A model generated the notes under the pieces. That model was given only the letters and a program-made list of their open reading frames with translations. It had not been told where the DNA came from and did no database searches. A program made the position numbers and the translations under genes. Below are positions 1-5,330 of a stretch of DNA of 14,423 bases, one piece after another (the stretch's first letter is position 1; each line of letters begins with the position of its first letter). The stretch is from Sphingomonadaceae bacterium (GTDB lineage: Bacteria > Pseudomonadota > Alphaproteobacteria > Sphingomonadales > Sphingomonadaceae), in NCBI GenBank assembly GCA_023384025.1, contig JAHDXX010000062.1, positions 1 through 14,423 of the forward strand, in the 5' to 3' direction.

Positions 1-185
1 TGGCGAAGAACCCGCAGCTCGCATGGACCGAGACCAGCCGACGCGGTTACATGGCGGTCGAGCTGACGCCTGGCCATGCTGCCTGCGAATGGCGCATGCT
101 GGCGGGTGTACGCGAACGCTCGACCCGGCTCGCCACCACCCACCGCATGGCCAGCGCAGTGGGCAGCAACCGGTTCGAGGGGTAA
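1..185 (+). CDS. PhoD-family alkaline phosphatase, C-terminal end (5' truncated by window)
   Basis: Only the last 60 codons are in the window, read from base 3 to a TAA at 183-185. The peptide contains NPQLAWTETSRRGYMAVELT and, later, a CEWRML segment and THRMASA. This matches the C-terminus I know from PhoD-type alkaline phosphatases, metal-dependent phosphodiesterase/monoesterases usually exported by the Tat pathway to scavenge phosphate. In that family the 'N-P-x-hydrophobic ... RGY ... V ... W' pattern forms the last beta strands after the metal centre. The catalytic metal ligands and the signal peptide lie upstream of the window and cannot be checked. No obvious terminator follows the stop; about 47 bp downstream the promoter proposed for the thrS leader begins. 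The family call rests on a short C-terminal match only. Confidence 0.62.
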   Translation, partial: AKNPQLAWTETSRRGYMAVELTPGHAACEWRMLAGVRERSTRLATTHRMASAVGSNRFEG

Positions 186-232
186 TTCTGGTTCACTGGC
201 GGGAGGTCTGGGCGACACACGAGCCGCAAGGG

Positions 233-261
233 TTGAAGCGTTAACCACCCTGCGCTATCTC
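233..261 (+). promoter_or_regulatory. Putative sigma70-type promoter of the thrS attenuator leader
   Basis: A -35-like TTGAAG lies at 233-238 and a -10-like TATCTC at 256-261, separated by exactly 17 bp. A start about 7 nt downstream of the -10 falls on the A of the leader peptide ATG at 268. The -10 matches the consensus at only three positions, so the call is supported mainly by spacing and context. A weak dyad (GGTTGA/TTAACC, 231-246) overlaps the -35 and might be an operator. Confidence 0.45.
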
Positions 262-267
262 GCGCGC

Positions 268-339
268 ATGCAGCGGAACGATACCCGTGTGACTACCACC
301 ACTACCCCGGCGATCCCGGGGCGGTCGGTCGCGCGCTAG
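268..339 (+). CDS. Threonine-rich leader peptide of the thrS attenuator (23 aa, probably leaderless)
   Basis: ATG 268 to TAG 337-339 encodes 23 residues that include TRVTTTTTP: six Thr codons in eight positions, five of them consecutive (ACT ACC ACC ACT ACC, 292-306). This sits immediately upstream of the threonyl-tRNA synthetase gene and ends just before a strong hairpin with a short T tract. Both are the hallmarks of ribosome-mediated attenuation, as in the E. coli thrABC leader. There is no Shine-Dalgarno sequence before the ATG (preceding bases CTATCTCGCGCGC). However, the proposed promoter would start the transcript at the ATG itself, as known for the leaderless trpL leader peptide of Sinorhizobium meliloti. 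The frame stays open further upstream, so a longer reading is possible but has no better start. The role would be to sense charged tRNA-Thr: stalling at the Thr run would allow thrS transcription, and free translation to the TAG would favour termination. Confidence 0.72.
   Translation: MQRNDTRVTTTTTPAIPGRSVAR
305..321 (+). promoter_or_regulatory. Attenuator hairpin 1:2 (and strand 2 of the antiterminator)
   Basis: CCCCGG (305-310) pairs perfectly with CCGGGG (316-321) around a 5-nt loop. The left arm overlaps the last Thr codon of the leader peptide, so a ribosome stalled on the Thr run should mask it. The freed CCCGGG at 315-320 can then pair with CCCGGG at 354-359 in the left arm of the terminator. 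That pairing extends by G323-C352, G324-C351 and T325-G350, giving an antiterminator. The alternatives are seen directly by base complementarity; their function is inferred. Confidence 0.6.
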
Positions 340-345
340 CGCTGT

Positions 346-377
346 CGCCGCCACCCGGGTTCGGGTGGCTGGCGTTT
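346..377 (+). terminator. Intrinsic terminator of the thrS attenuator
   Basis: The outer stem CGCC (346-349) pairs with GGCG (371-374). After a single bulged T at 370, the inner stem GCCACCCG (350-357) pairs with CGGGTGGC (362-369) around a GGTT loop. This gives 12 pairs, followed by TTTCCT (375-380). The T tract is short. The hairpin starts 6 nt after the leader stop codon and lies 118 bp before the thrS ATG, so it would end transcripts before the synthetase gene is reached. Confidence 0.68.
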
Positions 378-384
378 CCTCCCG

Positions 385-454
385 AAACCGGTTTGATGCG
401 AAAACGCCGCTTCAAGCGCGCGCGCCCTTGTGCCATTGCGCCCGGCAACGGGCG
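385..454 (+). promoter_or_regulatory. Remaining thrS 5' leader: 10-bp palindrome and GNRA-capped hairpin
   Basis: Between the terminator and thrS there are two structured elements. A perfect palindrome AAACCGGTTT lies at 385-394. A hairpin with stem CGCCCG/CGGGCG (439-444 and 449-454) is capped by a GCAA tetraloop. Neither is followed by a T run, so they are not terminators. They could stabilise the read-through mRNA or bind a protein, perhaps ThrRS itself as in E. coli, but nothing in the sequence proves this. Confidence 0.3.
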
Positions 455-494
455 AGGCTCTAGGTGCCGCGCGCGGAACGAACGGACGGATACG

Positions 495-2501
495 ATGACG
501 GAACTGCTCAAGATCAGCCTGCCCGATGGCTCGGTGCGCGAGATGCCGCAGGGCTCGACCCCGCTCGACGTGGCGGCGGCGATCGGTCCGGGCCTGGCCA
601 AGGCGGCGATTGCCGCACGGGTTGACGGCGAACTGCGCGACCTCACCCGCCCGTTTGAAGGCGATGCTCAGCTTGCGCTCGTCACCGCGCGCGACGAGGC
701 CGAGGCGCTGGAATTGGCCCGACACGACTACGCGCATGTCCTGGCCGAGGCAGTGCAGGCGCTCTGGCCCGGCACGCAGATCACCTTCGGCCCGGCGACT
801 GACGACGGGTTCTACTACGACGTGAAGGCGCCCGAAGGCCGCGATCCGTTCAGCATGGATGACCTGCCTGCGATCGAGGAAGCGATGCGCGCGATCATCA
901 AGGCTGACAAGCCGCTCCGCCGCGAAGTGTGGAGCCGTCAGGCGCTGATCGACAAGTGGAGCGCCGAAGGCGAGGTGTTCAAGGCCGAATGGGCCAGGGA
1001 ACTGCCCGAGCACGAGGAGCTGACGGTCTACTGGTCCGGCAACGACTGGCTCGACATGTGCCGCGGCCCGCACCTGCCGAGCACCGGCAAGCTCGACCCG
1101 CAGGCGTTCAAGCTGATGCGCGTCGCGGGCGCTTACTGGCGCGGCGACCAGAACAATGCGCAGCTCACGCGAATCTACGGCACCGGCTGGCTCAACAAGA
1201 AGCAGCTCGACGCTCATCTCCACCGGCTGGAAGAAGCGGCCAAGCGCGATCACCGCAAGCTGGGGCGCGAGATGGACCTGTTCCACTTGCAGGAAGAAGC
1301 CCACGGGAGCGTCTTCTGGCACCCCAAGGGCTACCGCATCTGGCGCGAGCTCGAGGCCTATATGCGCCGCAAGATGGACGGCGCGGGCTACCGCGAGATC
1401 AAGACCCCGCAGTTGATGGACGTGCGCCAGTGGACCCAGTCGGGCCACTGGGGGAAGTATGCCCAGAACATGTTCGCCGTCCCCGACATCGTTCCCGATG
1501 TCGACGAGGAGTCGGGCGTCGCCCAAGAACGTACGGGGCCCAAGGTCGCCGACGATGCCGCGTGGATGGCGATCAAGCCGATGAACTGCCCGGCACACGT
1601 CATGGTCTTCAAGCAGGGGATCACCTCCTACCGCGACTTGCCCATCCGCCTCGGCGAAATGGGCTGCTGCCACCGCAACGAGCCACACGGCGCGCTCCAC
1701 GGGCTGATGCGCGTGCGCCAGTTCACACAGGACGACGCGCACATCTTCTGCACCGAGGGGCAGGTGGTCAGCGAAGTGCAGGCCTTCATCGCGCTCGCCG
1801 ATGAGGTCTATCGCGACTTCGGCTTCACCTATGACATCAAGCTCGCCTTGCGCCCGGAGAAGCGCTTCGGGAGCGATGCCGACTGGGACAAGGCCGAGCA
1901 GGAACTGCGCGATGCGGTCGCCGCCAATGGACTCGCATGCGAGGAACTGCCGGGCGAGGGTGCGTTCTATGCTCCCAAGCTCGAGTGGCACCTGACCGAC
2001 GCGATCGGGCGCACCTGGCAGGTCGGCACGATCCAGTCCGACCGCGTACTGCCCGAACGGCTCGATGCGCACTACATCGGCGAGGATGGCGAGAAGCACC
2101 GCCCGGTGATGCTCCACCGCGCGATCTTCGGTTCGTATGAGCGCTTCATCGGTATCCTGATCGAGCACTTCGCCGGGCGACTTCCCGCCTGGCTTGCCCC
2201 CGTGCAGGCGGTGGTCGCTACGATCGTTTCGGACGCTGACGACTATGCCCGCGAAGTCGAAGCGCAGCTCAAGGCTGCCGGCATCCGCGTCGAAACCGAT
2301 CTCCGGAACGAGAAGATCAACTACAAGGTGCGCGAACACAGCCTTGCCAAGGTTCCGCACCTGCTGGTGGTCGGCAAGCGCGAGGCGGAAGAGGGCAAGG
2401 TTGCGGTCCGCACCCTGGGCGCCGAACACCAGAAGGTGATGACGCTCGACGAAGCGATGGCCATGTTTCGCGCCGAGGCAACACCGCCTGACTTGAGGTG
2501 A
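495..2501 (+). CDS. thrS: Threonyl-tRNA synthetase
   Basis: A 668-residue class II aminoacyl-tRNA synthetase that charges tRNA-Thr in the cytoplasm. In order there is an N-terminal TGS domain (about residues 1-60), an editing domain with HDYAH and FYYDV and the CRGPH signature, a catalytic core, and a C-terminal anticodon-binding domain beginning near PAWLAPVQ. The zinc-site residues known from E. coli ThrRS are present: Cys365 in MNCPAH, His416 in QDDAHIF and His541 in LHRAIFG. Motif 2 is visible as CHRNEPHGALHGLMRVRQFT. An insertion before MNCP (about residues 330-355) makes it slightly longer than the 642-residue E. coli enzyme. The start is ATG 495 because MTELLKISLPDG begins the TGS domain; an in-frame TTG/ATG pair at 393/396 would add a basic stretch unlike the family. 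Only a weak GGA lies before the ATG. Expression is probably controlled by the upstream attenuator. Confidence 0.97.
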   Translation: MTELLKISLPDGSVREMPQGSTPLDVAAAIGPGLAKAAIAARVDGELRDLTRPFEGDAQLALVTARDEAEALELARHDYAHVLAEAVQALWPGTQITFGPATDDGFYYDVKAPEGRDPFSMDDLPAIEEAMRAIIKADKPLRREVWSRQALIDKWSAEGEVFKAEWARELPEHEELTVYWSGNDWLDMCRGPHLPSTGKLDPQAFKLMRVAGAYWRGDQNNAQLTRIYGTGWLNKKQLDAHLHRLEEAAKRDHRKLGREMDLFHLQEEAHGSVFWHPKGYRIWRELEAYMRRKMDGAGYREIKTPQLMDVRQWTQSGHWGKYAQNMFAVPDIVPDVDEESGVAQERTGPKVADDAAWMAIKPMNCPAHVMVFKQGITSYRDLPIRLGEMGCCHRNEPHGALHGLMRVRQFTQDDAHIFCTEGQVVSEVQAFIALADEVYRDFGFTYDIKLALRPEKRFGSDADWDKAEQELRDAVAANGLACEELPGEGAFYAPKLEWHLTDAIGRTWQVGTIQSDRVLPERLDAHYIGEDGEKHRPVMLHRAIFGSYERFIGILIEHFAGRLPAWLAPVQAVVATIVSDADDYAREVEAQLKAAGIRVETDLRNEKINYKVREHSLAKVPHLLVVGKREAEEGKVAVRTLGAEHQKVMTLDEAMAMFRAEATPPDLR

Positions 2502-2507
2502 AAGCGG

Positions 2508-2580
2508 ACTTCCGTTCGTGTCGAGCGAAGTCGAGACACGGGAGCGCGGCATCTCGACTTCGCTCGATGCGAACGGGAGT
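2508..2580. repeat. Sphingomonad-type palindromic intergenic element (long hairpin)
   Basis: Two inverted arms, 2508-2536 and 2552-2580, flank a 15-bp centre. Their core 25 bases (2512-2536 and 2552-2576) match at 23 positions as inverted repeats, the exception being a TG/CA pair. The flanking ACTT/GAGT bases extend the stem with one G-T wobble. Each arm also contains the self-complementary core TCGAGCGAAGTCGA. I recall very similar GTCGAGCGAAGTCGAGAC units scattered between genes of sphingomonad genomes. It follows the thrS stop by 6 bp and could act as a terminator, mRNA stabiliser or REP/MITE-like element, although no T tract follows. Confidence 0.8.
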
Positions 2581-2585
2581 AGAGG

Positions 2586-3323
2586 GTGTTCGATAGCTTC
2601 ACTGCGCTGCAAATCGCTATAGCTCTCGTGGCCACGCTCGGCTCCGCCTTTGTGCGCGGGCTGACCGGGTTCGGCATGGCGATCCTGCTGGTGCCGGTGC
2701 TGGCGCTGGCCCTGCCCCCGGTCGAGGCGGTGGTCACGGCCAACTTCCTGTCGCTGTTCATCGGCCTCAGCGAAGTGCGCCGCCTTGCGCGCGATTCCGA
2801 GAAGACCGCCTGGACTCTTGGCGCGCTGGTGCTGCTGGCGACCCCGCTCGGGCTCTATGCCTTGTCACTGACCACACCTGCCATTGCGCGGCTGCTGATC
2901 GCGTTGATCGCCCTGTCGGCCTTTGTCGCCGTGCTGATGCCACCGAGAGGCGCTGCCACGCCCACGCGGTTGGTAACCGGAGGGGTCGGCGTGCTGAGCG
3001 GGCTGATGACCGGGTACGCCGGCATGCCCGGCCCGCCGGTGGTGCCATATTATGTCGGGCGTCACTTGCCACGCGAGACCGCCAAGGCATCGATGATGCT
3101 GGTGTTCACCATGGCCGGATTTGCCGGGATCGTCTCGGGCGCAGCGCTCGGCGTCGTCCGGCTCGAGCTTGCCCTGTTCGCGGCTGCCCTGTTCCCCACC
3201 GTGCTGGTGGGCAACTGGCTCGGCGCGCGGGCGTCAGGCCGGGTGAGCGACCCGGTGTGGCGCGCCTTTGTCGGCGTGGTGCTGGGCGGAGCCGCGCTCG
3301 CGGCGGTGCTGCGGCTGTTCTGA
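2586..3323 (+). CDS. TauE/SafE (DUF81) family membrane permease
   Basis: A 245-residue polytopic inner-membrane protein, almost entirely hydrophobic with about seven to eight predicted helices. The N-terminus carries FVRGLTGFGMAILLVPVLAL, the typical first repeat of the TauE/SafE family with its 'G-x-G-x-G' glycine pattern. The second half carries GGVGVLSGLMTGYAGMPGPP, the matching second repeat. Family members are proposed exporters or importers of sulfonates, sulfite or related small anions; the substrate here cannot be told. The start is GTG 2586. GGGAG at 2575-2579, which is the right edge of the palindromic element, lies 6 nt upstream and serves as a good ribosome binding site. No sulfur-metabolism gene is nearby. 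The gene converges on the small minus-strand gene ending at 3325, one base away. Confidence 0.88.
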   Translation: MFDSFTALQIAIALVATLGSAFVRGLTGFGMAILLVPVLALALPPVEAVVTANFLSLFIGLSEVRRLARDSEKTAWTLGALVLLATPLGLYALSLTTPAIARLLIALIALSAFVAVLMPPRGAATPTRLVTGGVGVLSGLMTGYAGMPGPPVVPYYVGRHLPRETAKASMMLVFTMAGFAGIVSGAALGVVRLELALFAAALFPTVLVGNWLGARASGRVSDPVWRAFVGVVLGGAALAAVLRLF

Positions 3324-3324
3324 T

Positions 3325-3450
3325 TCAGAGCGGGAAGGGGTTGCGCGCCAGCACGAGCGCCACGCCGCATCCGATGACCAGCCACGGACGCACGATTTCG
3401 ACCCAGTCGGGGGCACTCGTGGTCAGGACAAGGGTCAGGACGCGCTGCAT
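3325..3450 (-). CDS. Small hypothetical single-pass membrane protein (41 aa)
   Basis: On the minus strand, ATG 3450 to TGA 3325-3327 encodes 41 residues: a polar start, then VRPWLVIGCGVALVLARNPF near the end. The stretch WLVIGCGVALVLA would make one transmembrane helix with a short basic tail. AAGG lies 8 nt before the ATG in the correct strand, a credible ribosome binding site. It follows the agmatine deiminase stop by 36 bp in the same direction and ends one base from the permease stop, so it fills the gap neatly as a second gene of a two-gene unit. I do not recognise a family and no function can be assigned. The call rests on the binding site, position and hydrophobic pattern; a chance ORF of this size is possible. 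Confidence 0.42.
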   Translation of the reverse strand: MQRVLTLVLTTSAPDWVEIVRPWLVIGCGVALVLARNPFPL

Positions 3451-3486
3451 GGGACAAGCCTTGCGCCCTGACAGGTAAACGAACCG

Positions 3487-4464
3487 CTAAAGCATCGGCA
3501 TCTGTTGGCTGGCGCAGTGGAAGCCGCCGCCGCCCGCCAGCACTGCGTCGGCGGGCAGGCCTACGGTCGCCCTGTCGGGGAACAATGCGGCAATCGCCGC
3601 TACTCCATCGGCATCGTGCGGGCTGTCGAAGGTCGGGACCACCACGAGGTGCGTTGTGATCGCGAAATTCGCATAGCTCGCCGGTTCGACCCGCCCGTCT
3701 CGCTCGATCAGCCCGGGCGATGGGATTTCGGCGACCGTTATCCCCGCCGCCTCGGCCCGCGCCCTGGCATCGGCATAGATCGCGGCGTTGGGATCGCCTG
3801 CCCCGGTTGCACGCGGCAGGGCGAGCACATTGGGCGCAACGAACCGGGCGAGATTGTCAACGTGCCCGTCGGTGTGGTCGTTGATCAGCCCGTCACCCAG
3901 CCACAGCACCCGGGTAAAGCCGAGATCGCGCGCTAGCCGCGCTTCGATCTCGTCGCGCGACAGGTGCGGGTTGCGGTTCGGATTGAGCAGGCATTGTTCG
4001 GTCGTGGCGACCAGCCCGGTGCCATCGCCGTCTAGCGCGCCGCCTTCCAGCACCCAGTCGCCGTGGGCCACCGGCAGCCCGGCATCGCGCGCCAGCTCCG
4101 CGCCTATGGTCTGGTCCCCGTCCATCAGGTACTTGCCGCCCCAGCCGTTGAACCGGCACCGCAAGGCTGACCCGTCCGCGCGTACCAGCGGCCCGGTGTC
4201 GCGCAGCCAGACATCGCCGTAGACCCGCCGCTCGAGCGTGACCGCAGCCGAACAGAGTGCCCGCGCGCGCGCCTCGTTCGCTTTGTCGCGCACCAGCAGG
4301 CGCACCTCCTGCCCGCTGTCGGCCACTGCATTGGCGAATGCGGCGATCTGCTCCTGCGCGCGGGCGAGATAGCTGGGCCACTCCTCCGCATCGTGCGGGA
4401 AACCGATCCACAGCCAACGCTGCGGCGCCCACTCGGGCGGCATTCGATAATTAGTTATTGACAT
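3487..4464 (-). CDS. aguA: Agmatine deiminase (Porphyromonas-type peptidyl-arginine deiminase family)
   Basis: A 325-residue cytoplasmic enzyme of the guanidino-modifying superfamily. It would convert agmatine to N-carbamoylputrescine and ammonia, in the arginine decarboxylase route to putrescine. Family signatures in order are MPPEWAPQRWLWIGFP at the N-terminus, DVWLRDTGP, WVLEGGALDGDGTG, NDHTDGHVDNLARF with catalytic His201 (and Asp196/Asp199/Asp203 nearby), and the C-terminal GGGFHCASQQMP carrying the nucleophile Cys317. Length is slightly under the usual 340-370. ATG 4464 gives the longest reading, but codons 3-7 (ATA ACT AAT TAT CGA) are AT-rich and lie in a repeat shared with the toxin-antitoxin promoter. 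The real start may be ATG 4443, at MPPEW. Neither ATG has a clear ribosome binding site. No aguB homologue is in the window, so the pathway partner must be elsewhere. Confidence 0.92.
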   Translation of the reverse strand: MSITNYRMPPEWAPQRWLWIGFPHDAEEWPSYLARAQEQIAAFANAVADSGQEVRLLVRDKANEARARALCSAAVTLERRVYGDVWLRDTGPLVRADGSALRCRFNGWGGKYLMDGDQTIGAELARDAGLPVAHGDWVLEGGALDGDGTGLVATTEQCLLNPNRNPHLSRDEIEARLARDLGFTRVLWLGDGLINDHTDGHVDNLARFVAPNVLALPRATGAGDPNAAIYADARARAEAAGITVAEIPSPGLIERDGRVEPASYANFAITTHLVVVPTFDSPHDADGVAAIAALFPDRATVGLPADAVLAGGGGFHCASQQMPML

Positions 4465-4512
4465 CGCAAAAAACTAAGTTGATAATTAGTTACGTTATGT
4501 CGGAGATTAGTC
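4446..4512. promoter_or_regulatory. Candidate autoregulatory operator: repeated TTAGTT boxes across the toxin-antitoxin promoter
   Basis: The 12-mer GATAATTAGTTA occurs exactly at 4446-4457 and 4481-4492. The core TTAGTT lies at 4451-4456 and 4486-4491 on the plus strand and at 4472-4477 on the minus strand (AACTAA); a one-mismatch copy TTAGTC is at 4507-4512. The first and second boxes, and the third and fourth, are each 21 bp apart, about two helical turns. They lie beside the -35, inside the spacer, just after the -10, and between the ribosome binding site and ATG. That arrangement fits repression by the antitoxin or the toxin-antitoxin complex. Confidence 0.55.
4458..4486 (+). promoter_or_regulatory. 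Strong sigma70 promoter of the vapBC-like operon
   Basis: A consensus -35 TTGACA at 4458-4463 and a near-consensus -10 GATAAT at 4481-4486 are separated by exactly 17 bp. Transcription would begin near 4493. CGGAGA at 4501-4506, 6 nt before the ATG at 4513, gives the ribosome binding site. The -35 overlaps the first codons of the divergent agmatine deiminase reading. Confidence 0.8.
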
Positions 4513-4971
4513 ATGGGCGTATACGAACCTCTTGAGCGCCATCTCATCGAGCTTGATAGGCAGGTATGGTTGGCCAGCTTTTCCGAAATTGAAAACCTGC
4601 TTCATCGACCCTTGCCGCAAAGTGCGTACGAATATCGCGAATGGTGGGGCAACACAAAGAGCGGAAATCACAGCCAGTCACGCGCTTGGCGCGAGGCTGG
4701 GTGGAAGGTGGAAAGCGTCGATCTTGCCGAAAAGAAAGTGCGATTCGCAAGAATCGCTGACGAAAGGACGCGAGCTCCCGCCCATGCACCGCTGCCGCTC
4801 GAGGAGCTTTGGGCAAAAGCTCACAAGATGTCCGGAATTGATGATCGCGATCTCTTGCTTGAAAAAGCGCTCTCGGAGTTGATTCAACGCGAGGCGGGGC
4901 GCCGGTTGATCGAGATGGGCGGTACCATGCCGGACTTCGAACCCGCGCCTCGCGAGCGACCCTTCCCGTGA
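4513..4971 (+). CDS. Chimeric antitoxin: DUF7662-like N-terminus fused to a VapB-type C-terminus
   Basis: A 152-residue protein. Residues 3-80 carry YEPLERHLIELD, FSEIENLLHRPLPQSAYEYR, EWWGN, AWREAGWKVESVDL and KKVRFAR. I recognise this pattern as the small uncharacterised domain now called DUF7662. After a linker, residues about 95-152 (EELWAKAHKMSG, DLLLEKALSELIQREAGRRL, EMGGTMPDFEPAPRERP) match the C-terminal half of VapB antitoxins (PF09957 type), including the 'G-G-T-M-P-D' tail that contacts the toxin. The usual first beta strand of the VapB ribbon-helix-helix (RTTIRLDDELL type) is absent. The DUF7662 part may therefore supply DNA binding or another function. Codon use is less GC-rich than in the neighbours, which suggests acquisition by transfer. 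Its likely role is to neutralise the overlapping PIN toxin and repress its own promoter. Confidence 0.72.
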   Translation: MGVYEPLERHLIELDRQVWLASFSEIENLLHRPLPQSAYEYREWWGNTKSGNHSQSRAWREAGWKVESVDLAEKKVRFARIADERTRAPAHAPLPLEELWAKAHKMSGIDDRDLLLEKALSELIQREAGRRLIEMGGTMPDFEPAPRERPFP

Positions 4972-5330
4972 TTGTCGACACATCGATCTGGGCCGACCAT
5001 TTCCGCAGTCCGTTGCCGCTACTTTCGTCCGCAATCGCCGCAAGTCGCATACGTCAGCACGGATATGTCACAGGTGAGCTTGCGCTGGGTAATCCGTCAG
5101 ATCGGTCAGCGGTGATCGAAACGCTCAACGCACTTCCGCAAGCCCGCATCGTTTCTCACGACGACGCCTTGCAGTATGTTCTAGAAGCATCCTTGGGAGG
5201 GACGGGTATTGGCTACGTCGATGCACACCTGCTGGCATCGTGCTCTAGCTTCCGCCTGCCTCTCTGGACTCGCGACAAGCGCCTTGCCGCACAGGCGGAG
5301 CGTCTCGGCCTGCTGTACTCGCCCGATTGA
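4968..5330 (+). CDS. vapC: VapC-type PIN-domain ribonuclease toxin
   Basis: A 120-residue PIN-domain protein, close to the usual VapC length of about 130. The acidic residues that bind Mg2+/Mn2+ are all present: Asp4 in MIVDTSIWADHF, Glu37 in VTGELALG, Asp85 in GIGYVDAHLL and Asp103 in LWTRDKRL. VapC toxins are endoribonucleases that cut tRNA or rRNA and stop translation; the target here is unknown. The start is GTG 4968, overlapping the antitoxin stop codon as GTGA. This implies translational coupling and less toxin than antitoxin. The stop codon TGA 5328-5330 directly abuts the stop codon of the convergent peptidase gene (TGATCA), leaving no room for a terminator. With all four acidic residues intact the toxin is probably active unless bound. 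Confidence 0.9.
   Translation: MIVDTSIWADHFRSPLPLLSSAIAASRIRQHGYVTGELALGNPSDRSAVIETLNALPQARIVSHDDALQYVLEASLGGTGIGYVDAHLLASCSSFRLPLWTRDKRLAAQAERLGLLYSPD

Noticed and set aside
439..454. GCAA-capped hairpin as a second terminator before thrS
   Set aside because: It is only 6 bp and is followed by GAGGCTC with no T run.
393..494. Upstream TTG/ATG start for thrS adding 34 residues
   Set aside because: The added segment is basic and low in complexity, and overlaps the attenuator leader region; the TGS domain begins at ATG 495.
186..494. T-box riboswitch upstream of thrS
   Set aside because: I see no T-box consensus (TGGNACCGCG-like) or specifier-loop architecture, and the Thr-codon ORF explains the terminator better.
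2508..2580. CRISPR repeat or insertion-sequence remnant
   Set aside because: There is one copy only in the window, no spacers and no transposase fragment; it is better described as a dispersed palindromic element.
336..2612. A 758-codon open frame on the minus strand covering thrS
   Set aside because: It is the mirror frame of a high-GC gene with strong codon bias. The plus strand encodes an unmistakable ThrRS and the antisense product has no recognisable domain.
4446..4492. The exact 12-bp direct repeat as a transposon target-site duplication
   Set aside because: The copies are only 35 bp apart with no terminal inverted repeats or transposase, and they coincide with promoter and operator positions.
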